64,000 nt of DNA, taken from positions 271,006 through 335,005 of the forward strand of contig NW_020852647.1 of NCBI RefSeq assembly GCF_000972845.2, read 5' to 3'. The notes below the pieces were generated by a model. That model did not search any database, was not told the origin of the DNA, and saw only the letters and a program-made list of their open reading frames with translations. Numbering within the stretch: the stretch's first letter is position 1; the number at the start of each line of letters is the position of its first letter. This stretch comes from Larimichthys crocea (taxonomy: Eukaryota > Chordata > Actinopteri > Sciaenidae). Made by a program: the position numbers and the translations under genes. Shown here one piece after another: positions 13,501 to 20,616 of this stretch.

Positions 13501-15898
13501 CCAAAACAACAGAGCACCAAAATAAAAACAGAGCACCAAAACAACAACAGAGCACCAAACAACAACAGAGCACCAAAACAACAACAGAGCGCCAAAACAA
13601 CAGAGTGCCAAAACACCCACAGAGGCATTGTAGCCAATCAGAGCAGCACAAGCAGCTCTGTCTGTCTCAGCTCACTAACATGATCAGACCACAAACCACC
13701 AACCAGACTTCCACTTCCTGTCATCAGTGATGTCATAACACACTGACCGAACAACATCATCAATTATTAACCAGATCCAGTAAAAACACGCCAACATCAC
13801 GAACACTGAGGTTGTTGGCGTGTTTTAAAAGATCACATGATCTTTATGTCTCAGTCTGTATAAATCTTATCAGACTGTTTGAATCTCTCTGTGGCTGGCA
13901 GGCTGTGAGCCAATAGGCTGCCACCTCACCTGTTTGTTACCTGTTGCCCTGTTGGCAGACATGCTGGGAAACATTGCCCATTAGGAGCATTTTGAGCAAC
14001 TGGTTAAGCACAAGCAGCAACCTCCATGTATGTGAAGTGTACTGAGGGTGAATTTTTATAGGACTCACCTGTTCAGCAGTGTGTGAACATCCTGTGCTTT
14101 TATTTTGTATCTATCACTCCTCTGGCTTGTTATTCTACTCTTTCATAATTCTGACGTTTGTTACGTGTTTTTTTCCGCACACAGTTTCAGGAGTCACAGC
14201 ACGCGGCTCGGCCGGGCGATCTGTGCTGTGACTTTAATAAACAAGTTTACAATGGGTGTGTATTGGTAGAATGTTCCAGAGCTAGAGTGCGTGACATCAT
14301 CGCTAGAGTGGAGAGGGAGAGAAACATTTGTCAAAAAATACATTTGCAAACGGCTCTCGTGGCCACAAATGTCACTCTACAGAAATAATTTATACATAGA
14401 AACGTAGGAAAATTTGTCATCTCACTCACGTTCATCTGCTGAAGCTGTCAGACTTATAGTTTTGGCGGGAGACGCACTGATGCGCCAGCAACACCAACCC
14501 AAGGCCCCATCTATTCCCATGTTAAAAAGAGAGGACGTTTCTGGAGGAAAGTAGAGATACCAGTTTCTTTCCATCGCTCTAAAAGTCCAATTTCCTAATA
14601 TAAGCCACATAAAATATATATGTAGACATTCAGGAAGAGCTCAGGATGCTCACAGTGCAGCTGGTTCAATGATAGGAACAACAATTTTGCCAAAAAGCCT
14701 TCTTGTCCGAGGGGTACTTTGAGAGGTTTTTCTCTCTCTCAGTGGTGTCAAATGTTTCAGGAGCCGCTGCAGTTGACTGCTCTGCTCTGATTGGTGGGCT
14801 CCACCTGGCCATGGTTGCTTGGCAACCAAAGTCTGCCCTTAACAAGCCTGAATGTCAGCCATTTTATTCTTCTCTCTCACAGACGAAGAGAGACAGACAG
14901 ACAGACAGATGAAGAGAGAGACAGACAGACAGACAGATGAAGAGAGAGACAGACAGACAGACAGATGAAGAGAAAGACACACACACAGACAGATGAAGAG
15001 AGAGACACACACACAGACAGATGAAGAGAGAGACAGACACACACAGACAGACAGATGAAGAGACAGACACACACAGACAGACAGATGAAGAGACAGACAC
15101 ACACAGACAGATGACGAGACACACACAGACAGACAGATGAAGAGACAGACACACACACAGACAGACAGACAGATGAAGAGACAGACACACACACACACAG
15201 TCAACAAGTCTTTCAAAATAAGAGTCCCTTCAAAATAAAAGTCTTTGTAAAACTAAAACTTACAACACACACACACACACACTAACAGATACTTAATGTA
15301 TGAGCGTGACGGGGCCAGAATCAAGCACACTTTACATTTATTTACACATTTTATAGTTTTTAATGAGACTCTGCATGCAGACACACGTCCAGAGGGGGCG
15401 CTATAAACTCTCCCTGTCACTGCATGTCATTTCACTGTTTACTGTCTGTTATAATGTTTAATGTGGTATGGAGGTGGCTTACTGTTTCTGATCTGTCTGT
15501 CTATCTATCTGTCTGTCTATCTGTTAGTCTGTCTGTCTGTCTGTCTGTCTGCTAGTCTGTCTATCTGTTAGCTCCGTTAGCTGTTAGCTCCGTTAGCTGT
15601 TAGCTCCGTTAGCTGTTAGCTCCGTAAGTCTCTGCAGCTCACCGGCTGCTAGCAGCTAACTAGCAGCTAACTAGCAGCTAACTAGCAGCTAGCAGCTAAC
15701 TAGCAGTCCTCCTCCCGCTAACAGCCTCCGTTTCCCCGGTTCACAGCCGGTAACACCGGCGCGGAGCACCGGAGCTCCGTCTCGACTGTTTCCATGGTAA
15801 CACGGTAAACTGTGTCCTCGGCGGAGGACAAACAACGGCCCGTGTCCTCTTACATGGACGGTTCATTCGCCATCAGGGACACTCACCTCTGACTGCAT
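2104..15898 (-). CDS. gtdc1: gtdc1 (QTMAN), glycosyltransferase-like domain protein, 5' part of gene
   Basis: GTDC1 is a GT-B fold, family 4-like glycosyltransferase, reported as the mannosyltransferase acting on queuosine in tRNA-Asp. Five coding exons were joined on the minus strand: 15898-15887, 8635-8445, 8138-7971, 7380-7207 and 2220-2104. They total 662 nt, or 220 codons plus two bases, with all junction phases consistent. Recognisable family blocks are [66 protein letters not shown] and LHIVWPHRW. The C-terminal half, including the rest of the catalytic domain, is off the left edge. The gene lies tandemly downstream of zeb2, as in other vertebrates. The segment between PDVSR and [12 protein letters not shown] is only about 26 residues against about 100 in human, so an extra exon (length a multiple of 3) may be missing from this model. 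The first exon is the least certain. Confidence 0.88.
2388..4003. repeat. Minisatellite A (GGTTACAACCAGAGAGAGA family)
   Basis: About 1.6 kb of tandem units built from (A/G)GTTACAAC(C/T)A(A/G)AG followed by GA-rich spacers of variable length. Units group into a higher-order repeat of roughly 90 bp after position 3000. The open plus-strand frame of 258 codons here is only a by-product of the repeat. It lies in the gtdc1 intron between exons 4 and 5. Confidence 0.95.
4004..4572. repeat. Minisatellite B (about 20-bp unit)
   Basis: Tandem array of a unit close to CAGGGTCCTGTAGAGTCATA, with variants containing GAGCCCTGAAGAGTC and CAAAGACCTGCAGAGTC. It abuts minisatellite A directly, so two unrelated arrays lie end to end. 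Confidence 0.93.
5112..5158. repeat. (CA)n microsatellite
   Basis: Dinucleotide CA repeat with occasional CG interruptions. Confidence 0.95.
5572..5706 (-). other. Unassigned 44-codon open frame with coding-like composition
   Basis: On the minus strand a frame open from a TGA at 5707-5709 to a TGA at 5572-5574 contains [18 protein letters not shown] and ends RINVDTT. It has no ATG, so it could only be coding as a spliced or terminal exon. Codon third positions look protein-like and the sequence is not repetitive. No family was recognised. It sits within a gtdc1 intron on the same strand; phases do not fit insertion between exons 4 and 5. Chance is a real alternative. Confidence 0.25.
6185..6320. 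repeat. Dispersed repeat, copy 1 (GAGACCAACAGGG family)
   Basis: Contains GAGACCAACAGGGAA, ACAGTACCAAGGTGATTCAC and ATGATGAAACATTGAT. The same blocks in the same order recur at about 18400-18530 and 63230-63470, indicating a dispersed interspersed repeat of unknown class. Confidence 0.7.
6470..7145. repeat. Minisatellite C with an inserted block of minisatellite A units
   Basis: Units close to CAACAAGAGGACGAGTCCGC plus TCACGAGAGGACC repeat from 6470 to 6885. Positions 6886-7030 are instead minisatellite A units (GGTTACAACTAAAGACAGAG type), after which degenerate C units (CGAAAGGACGAGTC) resume to about 7145. Lies in the same gtdc1 intron as A and B. Confidence 0.9.
7207..7380 (-). CDS. gtdc1: gtdc1 coding exon 4
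   Basis: 174 bp with acceptor TCGGCAG before 7380 and donor AG|GTCAGT after 7207. It encodes [18 protein letters not shown] and IPDHRPKDL through FPDVSR, nearly identical to vertebrate GTDC1. It receives two bases (TG) from exon 3 to make Cys and leaves two bases (AG). Confidence 0.93.
7477..7556. repeat. (CA)n followed by (GT)n and (TA)n
   Basis: About 20 CA dinucleotides, then a short GT run, then alternating TA. It lies 12 bases from the assembly gap. Confidence 0.93.
7569..7578. other. Assembly gap (ten N)
   Basis: Exactly ten N. Both flanks carry TGCTGTG followed by TATTGAAGCCAG, i.e. the same 20-odd bases occur immediately left and right of the gap. Confidence 0.99.
7971..8138 (-). 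CDS. gtdc1: gtdc1 coding exon 3
   Basis: 168 bp with acceptor TGTCTTCAG before 8138 and donor TCATG|GTAACC after 7971. Translation in the phase set by exon 2 is open throughout and contains [27 protein letters not shown] and [12 protein letters not shown], the conserved GTDC1 N-terminal domain. Confidence 0.93.
8445..8635 (-). CDS. gtdc1: gtdc1 coding exon 2
   Basis: 191 bp encoding [35 protein letters not shown] and ending PSYR. The donor is TACAG|GTGAGA. No in-frame ATG precedes EAFYGG; the frame reaches a TAA just upstream. The exon is therefore taken to start at an acceptor ATAAG|GTGACC, codon phase 0, requiring an upstream start exon. Confidence 0.9.
8690..8918. repeat. ATAAATAT-type AT-rich repeat
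   Basis: Degenerate TATAAATATATAAATG units. The tract continues on the far side of the two hAT-like elements at 9535-9628 and 11085-11160, showing both inserted into one AT-rich array. Confidence 0.85.
8919..9534 (+). mobile_element. Non-autonomous hAT-like element with BED finger remnant
   Basis: Terminal inverted repeats TAGTGCTGTC and GACAGCCCTA enclose 616 bp and are flanked by the perfect 8-bp target duplication ATAAATAT (8911-8918 and 9535-9542), the hAT signature. Inside, about 9061-9235 in plus orientation encodes a degraded transposase N-terminus: MAERW, then after a frame break [11 protein letters not shown] and a BED-type finger with C-x2-C (CIVC) and H-x4-H (HLKAKH). The catalytic and dimerisation regions are missing. 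A related copy is at 47124-48017. Confidence 0.9.
9713..9835. repeat. 18-bp tandem repeat inside hAT-like element
   Basis: Six copies of a unit close to ACCGTGGATTACTATACT. Subterminal tandem repeats are common in hAT elements. Confidence 0.9.
10239..10797. mobile_element. Nested DNA element with ATAGACATAT termini
   Basis: Left end CATAGACATATATACGTAGAC type (with a short duplication of its first bases) and right end the complement GTCTACGTATAATATGTCTATG. Subterminal inverted blocks GCCATATTGGAT and ATCCAAAATGGC lie further in. A closely related, shorter copy lies inside the second hAT element at about 47606-47920. No transposase was recognised and the target duplication is not clear; TA is possible. 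Confidence 0.65.
11100..12587. other. gtdc1 intron 1, low repeat content; two candidate conserved blocks
   Basis: No gene was recognised. Two stretches, 11600-11830 (containing GGAGCTAATGTGTGCGGC and a CATATCAGCGCTGTCACAGC core) and 12280-12500 (containing AACAAAGGGTTAATGTCACTG and GCGAGGGGTTAACAGCAGC), have the balanced, motif-dense, non-coding texture of vertebrate conserved non-coding elements. The zeb2-gtdc1 neighbourhood is known to be rich in these. This is pattern judgement only. Confidence 0.35.
12588..13625. repeat. Minisatellite D (CAGAGCACCAAAACAACAA family)
   Basis: About 1 kb of tandem units AGAGC(A/G)CCAAAACAACAAC or with ACACCC in place of AACAAC, unit length mostly 15-21 bp in multiples of three. 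Because unit lengths are multiples of three and lack stops, long frames stay open on both strands (375 codons plus, 361 minus). These are artefacts. Confidence 0.95.
13626..14875. other. gtdc1 intron 1; one hairpin, possible unrecognised mobile element remnant
   Basis: No coding exon was recognised. A perfect 14-bp inverted repeat lies at 13783-13826. The stretch 14100-14870 has the unstructured look of old mobile DNA (short broken frames on both strands) but no family could be named. Confidence 0.3.
13783..13826. repeat. Perfect 14-bp inverted repeat (hairpin)
   Basis: AAAACACGCCAACA at 13783-13796 and its complement TGTTGGCGTGTTTT at 13813-13826, separated by 16 bases. Confidence 0.85.
14880..15205. 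repeat. GACAGACAGATGAAGAGA minisatellite
   Basis: Tandem units of GACA/CACA runs followed by GATGAAGAGA, about 30-40 bp per unit. Long minus-strand Cys/Ser/Leu-rich frames through it are repeat artefacts. Confidence 0.93.
15485..15715. repeat. GTCT tetranucleotide tract, then GTTAGCTCC and CTAGCAGCTAA tandem repeats
   Basis: Three short simple-sequence blocks: (TCTG)n at 15488-15560, TTAGCTCCG-type units at 15565-15625, and CTAGCAGCTAA units at 15648-15710. They lie just inside the gtdc1 first intron beside its CpG-rich start. Confidence 0.9.
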
Positions 15899-15965
15899 CT
15901 GCTCGGAGCCAATCCACGTACACCTACGTCATCACGTCGGCTACCCCGCCTTCTGCTCTGTCTGA
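15720..15965 (-). promoter_or_regulatory. gtdc1: CpG-rich putative gtdc1 promoter/first-exon region
   Basis: GC- and CpG-rich sequence surrounds the proposed start exon. A CCAAT box lies at 15909-15913 (inverted relative to the gene) and a CRE-like TACGTCA at 15925-15931. The transcription start was not mapped; the CCAAT box is only 11 bases upstream of the ATG, so initiation may be dispersed. Confidence 0.55.
15887..15898 (-). CDS. gtdc1: gtdc1 coding exon 1 (12 nt of coding, start codon)
   Basis: ATGCAGTCAGAG followed by the strong donor GTGAGT gives MQSE in phase 0, exactly the phase demanded by exon 2. It sits in a CpG-rich region at the expected upstream position. The human protein starts directly at the EAFYGG domain with fewer leader residues, so this assignment is inference from phase, donor quality and context. 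Confidence 0.6.
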
Positions 15966-16254
15966 GTAAACTTTATTAACAAAGTGTGTGAACACAAAAG
16001 TAATGTAATATATGACACATATAAAATAGATAAACCATACCAAACACACACCATGTGTACATATACTGCATGGTTAGCAGTATTACATTTATCCTTATTA
16101 GCAGTATTCATATTAGCAGCATCACTGTTTGCAGTACAAGTTGTAGTATCAGTATTAGCATTGTTAGCATTGTTAGCAGGGCTCATGTTCAGTCTCTGGT
16201 TCTGACTGTGGGTCAGTTTGTTCGACTGTTCGAGGGTCTGCGTTCAGTCTTTGC

Positions 16255-16795
16255 ATCACAGGTTTGTGACACAACCACAGGTTTGTGATATCATCACAGG
16301 TTTGTGACATCATCACAGGTTTGTGACATCATCACAGGTTTGTGACATCATCATAGCTTTGTGACATCATCATCACAGGTTTGTGACATCATCACAGGTT
16401 TGTGACATCATCACAGGTTTGTGACATCATCAAGTTTTGTGACATCATCACAGGTTTGTGACATCATCACAGGTTTGTGACACAACCACAGGTTTGTGAT
16501 ATCATCACAGGTTTGTGACATCATCACAGGTTTGTGACATCATCACAGGTTTGTGACATCATCACATTTTGTGACATCATCACAGGTTTGTGACATCATC
16601 ATCATCACAGGTTTGTGATATCAAGTTTTGTGACATCACAGATTTGTGACATCATCATCATCACAGGTTTGTGACATCATCATAGGTTTGTGACATCATC
16701 ATAGGTTTGTGACATCATCATGTTTTGTGACATCATCACATTTTGTGACATCATCACAGGTTTGTGACATTATCACAGGTTTGTGACATCAAGGT
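16255..16795. repeat. Minisatellite F, 19-bp unit TCACAGGTTTGTGACATCA
   Basis: About 27 copies of a 19-bp unit with small indels, located between the zeb2 3' end and the gtdc1 start region. TGTGA and TCACA arms recur as short inverted repeats. Confidence 0.95.
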
Positions 16796-16881
16796 GTGGC
16801 AGGCTGTGATTGGACACGTAAATACTCATGAGTGTGTGTGTGTGTGAATGACGCAGACATTTTACAAGAAGAATAACACAG

Positions 16882-16887
16882 TTTATT
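16882..16887 (-). terminator. zeb2: Candidate zeb2 polyadenylation signal AATAAA
   Basis: TTTATT on the plus strand, AATAAA in mRNA sense, followed in the mRNA direction by a plausible cleavage zone rich in TGT/TTCTTG. Confidence 0.5.
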
Positions 16888-16934
16888 AAAACATTTTTAA
16901 CTGAGCAAATTAATACTTCAACGACCTTCATCCC

Positions 16935-17310
16935 CACCACCATCATCATCATCATCATCATCACCACCATCATCACCATCATCATCACCATCATCAACAT
17001 CATCATCATCACCATCATCATTATCATCACCATCATCATCATCATCATCATCATCATCATTATCATCACCATCATCATCATCATCGTCATCATCATCATC
17101 ACCATCATCATCATCATTATCATCACCATCATCATCATCACCATCACCATCATTATCATCACCATCATCATCATCACCATCATCAACATCATCATCATCA
17201 CCATCATCACCATCATCATTATCATCACCATCATCATCATCATCACCATCATTATCATCACCATCACCATCATCCTCATCACCATCATCATCATCATCAT
17301 CACCAACAGT
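16935..17310. repeat. (CAT)n trinucleotide tract
   Basis: Nearly pure CAT with CAC interruptions over about 375 bp. On the minus strand, the likely zeb2 mRNA sense, it reads as ATG/GTG triplets. The Met-rich 177-codon frame is an artefact. Confidence 0.95.
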
Positions 17311-17483
17311 GGATAAAGTGGATTTATGTAAAAATACAGTGTTTACACAGAATCATCGTCATCGTATCAAAAGTTCCCCAATTTAGAATTTATCCAGTGA
17401 AAGTTTCAAAGTTTCAGACAATCTGATCAATAACCAATAATCAATAATCAATAATGAGATTACTAAAATAGATCTATGTGAGG

Positions 17484-17490
17484 AACACTG
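17484..17490 (-). promoter_or_regulatory. zeb2: miR-141/200a seed match (CAGTGTT)
   Basis: AACACTG on the plus strand gives CAGTGTT in mRNA sense, the 7-mer target of the miR-141/200a seed, inside the putative zeb2 3' UTR. Confidence 0.5.
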
Positions 17491-17567
17491 TACACTACAG
17501 TATGAAATAAATAAAATTATAAAATGAGTCACATAAATAAAAACAACCAGTCAGACGTGTTGAAAAG

Positions 17568-17575
17568 TAATACTG
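17568..17575 (-). promoter_or_regulatory. zeb2: miR-200b/c/429 8-mer seed match (CAGTATTA)
   Basis: TAATACTG on the plus strand gives the full 8-mer CAGTATTA in mRNA sense. ZEB2 repression by miR-200 through such sites is established in vertebrates. Confidence 0.65.
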
Positions 17576-17612
17576 ACAATAAAACATCAAACAAACATCA
17601 AACAAACATAAA

Positions 17613-17619
17613 AACACTG
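17613..17619 (-). promoter_or_regulatory. zeb2: miR-141/200a seed match (CAGTGTT)
   Basis: Second CAGTGTT in mRNA sense, 38 bases from the CAGTATTA at 17568-17575, a spacing compatible with cooperative action. Confidence 0.5.
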
Positions 17620-18135
17620 TGATGGAGAGAAAATTGCACAAACGTAAACTTAACAAACGTCTATCTAACGCTAACACGACCAATAAGAAACAAGATGAGT
17701 GAGCTGTACAGGGATGGCACTTTGACACGTCAGGTTTGCATATAAGGCTTCCTCCTCTTCATCATCATCATCATCATCACATTAAGACTCATGTCCATGT
17801 TTTATTTTGAAAATCACACAGGTTTAGTTCATGAGGTTTATGTTCAGAGAGGCCTGATGTGTCGTCGTCATGACAACGTGTGGTCGTCATGGTTAGTGGA
17901 TGAAAAAAACATTAAAGGAGACAAACATCGACACACCGACAGGACGTCACTGACAGGAAGTGACTCACAGGAAGTCACTATAAGGAAGTCACCATCTGTT
18001 CCAGCCTTTCCCTCTTTTAAAAAAAAATCTGTTATTTTGTAGTGATTCAGGGAGTCGAGTGCAATTTCCTGTTGTGGGGATTCGAACATGATGAGACAGG
18101 AAGTTAAAAACATGATAGCACCACAGCTTCCTTTA

Positions 18136-18143
18136 TAATACTG
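18136..18143 (-). promoter_or_regulatory. zeb2: miR-200b/c/429 8-mer seed match (CAGTATTA)
   Basis: Second full 8-mer CAGTATTA in mRNA sense, nearer the stop codon. Confidence 0.65.
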
Positions 18144-18399
18144 TACATCTTCATCATCATCATGACATCACCATGACATCATCATGACATCACCATGACA
18201 TCATCATTTTCTTCATTTCTATGTATTTTTGCATAATGTGGATTTCTAAACAATCCCACTGGCTTCATGACGGACGGTGGCGTCATCAGGTTGCATCATT
18301 AAGGACCCAACAAGTCAGACTGCAGAGAGTTCAATAACTTAACGAGCTTAATGAGGAACGAGACGTGAAACGTTGTGACCTTCAAATTATCAGAAAAGC

Positions 18400-18690
18400 T
18401 CCATGACTTAGCTAACCGCTAATTTACTGCTGCTAACAGAACCAGGCTCAGCGGCTGGACCGGGTTGGAGCACAGCCTGCGAGACCAACAGGCTTCATGA
18501 TGGAAGCACTGATCAGTAGTGAAAGCTTCTTCCCTGGAGTTTCTGTCTCTGTCGTCCAGCAGGTTCTCGTGGATCGTGGCTGCTGCTGTGGTCCTGCATG
18601 ACGTCCACTACACATATTACTACTGTCATTATTGCTGCCATATCTCCATCACAGTTTATAGTTAGTTGATGATTTGCTGCTGCTGAGCAT
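18400..18690. repeat. Dispersed repeat copy 2 plus L2-like 3' tail fragment
   Basis: Shares TTAGCTAAC-ACTGCTGCTAACAGAACC, GGTTGGAGCACAG and GAGACCAACAGG with 63230-63470, and its distal part (CATCACAGTTTATA...TGATTTGCTGCTGCTG) with the L2-like 3' end at 33480-33560. It lies within the putative zeb2 3' UTR. Confidence 0.6.
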
Positions 18691-18985
18691 CTGTGTCACT
18701 AACAAACGTTAGCATGAGGAAGAAGGTTACCTAGCACGTTAGCACATGTCAAGAACATGAATCTGATTGGTTCAAAGGTCACAACGTCTCTCCTGAACTT
18801 CCTGTTCTGATGCAATAAGACATCATCATAAGAACCAGCGTGTTCTGGTTCCGGTTCTGGTCTCAGTCAAACACTCCTTCAGTTTAAAGGTCTTTCCTCT
18901 GCACCCCCTCATCATTTCCTTCCAGTCCCTTCAAAATAAAAGTCTGTTGTTGAAGTCCAAAGCTTTGTAAAGTTCGTGTTCTGGA

Positions 18986-19545
18986 TCAGTCGTCCTGATC
19001 TGACTTGCCCTCCGTCTTCCCTTCTCGTGAGCTCTCGTCCCTCAGCGGCATTGTGTCCTTCTGGTCATCCCTCGTCAAGTCCATCTGGTTCCCGCCTCCT
19101 TCCTCCTCTTCGTCCTCTCCTTCCTTTAAACTTGCCTCCCGTTTGTCCGTCACATCCTCATACATCTTTTCGTCCACTTCCTGTCCGTCCCCTGTACCCT
19201 CCTGTTGGTCCTCGATGTCCGAGTACCCGAGCGGCCCGAGGCCCTGCAGGTAGGCCGTCCTCATGAGCAGCTCTGTTGGCTCCAGGCCTCCCATGCCTCC
19301 TCCTCCTCCTCCTCCTCCCTTGTCCCGGGCCTCCCTCTCGGCCGCCTCGCGCTCCTCTGCCTCCCTCTTACAGTACGAGTATCGGTGGTTCATGTGCTGC
19401 GAGTACGAGCCCGAGTGCGAGAAGCGTTTGCCACATTTGTCGCACTGATAGGGCTTCTCTCCAGAGTGAAGGCGCGAGTGTTCGATCAGGTGATGCTTGT
19501 GTTTGAATGCCTTCTTACAGATCTGACACTGATGAGGACGCTTAC
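18986..19545 (-). CDS. zeb2: zeb2 coding exon 9 (terminal)
   Basis: 560 bp after acceptor CTGCAG, ending at TGA (18986-18988). It encodes [37 protein letters not shown] and the acidic C-terminus ending KSDQDD, which stops a few residues earlier than human. An uninterrupted eight-glycine tract (residues 1069-1076, positions 19295-19318) from a CCT repeat interrupts the otherwise conserved [15 protein letters not shown] region. Confidence 0.95.
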
Positions 19546-20585
19546 CTGCAGACAGGAAACACAGAAGAAGAAGATGGTCAGAGAGGAGCGACCACGACGG
19601 AGCAGAAGAATAAGAAACATCAGAAACGACAAATGAATAAACTTGTTAAAACAAGATTTAAACACTCATCTTTGAACTACAATTCAACAGACATCTTTGT
19701 AGTTTCTGTAGTCTTTGTGTTTTTGTAGTTCTTTGTAGAGTTTTGTAGTTTTTTGAGCTCTTGTTGTTGTAGAAACAATCAGCAGATCTGTTCGATATTT
19801 AAATATCCGCATCTCATTGTTGATCTAAACCTGTCCTCGTACTTCTTGTGACCTCCAAAGTAAGAGTCCAGGCTGCTTCATGTGCTGTTACCACAGCAAC
19901 ATGAAGCGAGACACCGTAAATCTACGACTGTCTGATGACATCACAGCACCAGATTTTAACCTGAGGAGGATCCTTTACAACCGTAACACCTCACATCACA
20001 ACACACACACACACAGACACACACACACTCAACAGCATGCTTCAGTCTGCTGCCAGCAACACACTGAACGTTGTCCAACATGTCCCACACACACATGCAC
20101 TTCACACACTGATGCCAACACACACACACACACATTCAGTGATGGCGACGTGAACAACAGATGATGCAACAAAGTGAAAGAAGGTTGAACGTCTGAAACT
20201 CAGAGTCAGTCAGAGGCGACAAGCCACATACATATATACAGCGCATATATATGTACACACATGGACAAAATTGTTGGTACCCTTCGTTTAATGAAACCAA
20301 AAACTCATGGTACCCTTAGAAAAGACTGGTCACAGGTCTCAACAAGCAGTAATCAGCTATATATATAGGACTACAGGTAGTCACTGTGCTGTTTGGTGAC
20401 ATGGTGTGTACCACACTCAACATGGACCAGAGGAAGCAAAGGAAAGAGTTGTCTCAGGAAGGGAAACGAAGGGTACCAACGATTTTATCCTCGTGTGTAT
20501 GTGTACACATATACATATATACAGCACATATAGATGTATCTATGTATGTATGTGTGTGTGTGTATATATACATATACATATACAT

Positions 20586-20616
<31 letters not shown>

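Larger units (their letters stand above)
16860..18985 (-). other. zeb2: Putative zeb2 3' UTR
   Basis: Extends from the stop codon to a candidate cleavage region about 20 bases past an AATAAA at 16882-16887 (minus strand). A second possible signal is at 17801-17806. The UTR contains a long (ATG)n-type tract in mRNA sense (16935-17310), four miR-200-family seed matches, and a segment of dispersed repeat/L2-like tail (18400-18690). The end is inferred from signals only. Confidence 0.6.

Noticed and set aside
12566..13730. 361- and 375-codon frames on opposite strands
   Set aside because: Both are generated by minisatellite D, whose units are multiples of three without stops.
16773..17306. 177-codon Met/Val-rich minus frame
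   Set aside because: Reads straight through the (CAT)n tract.
18986..19640. Several plus-strand frames of 60-143 codons (Pro/Ser/Leu-rich)
   Set aside because: They are the reverse complement of zeb2 exon 9 and its acidic/poly-Gly coding sequence.
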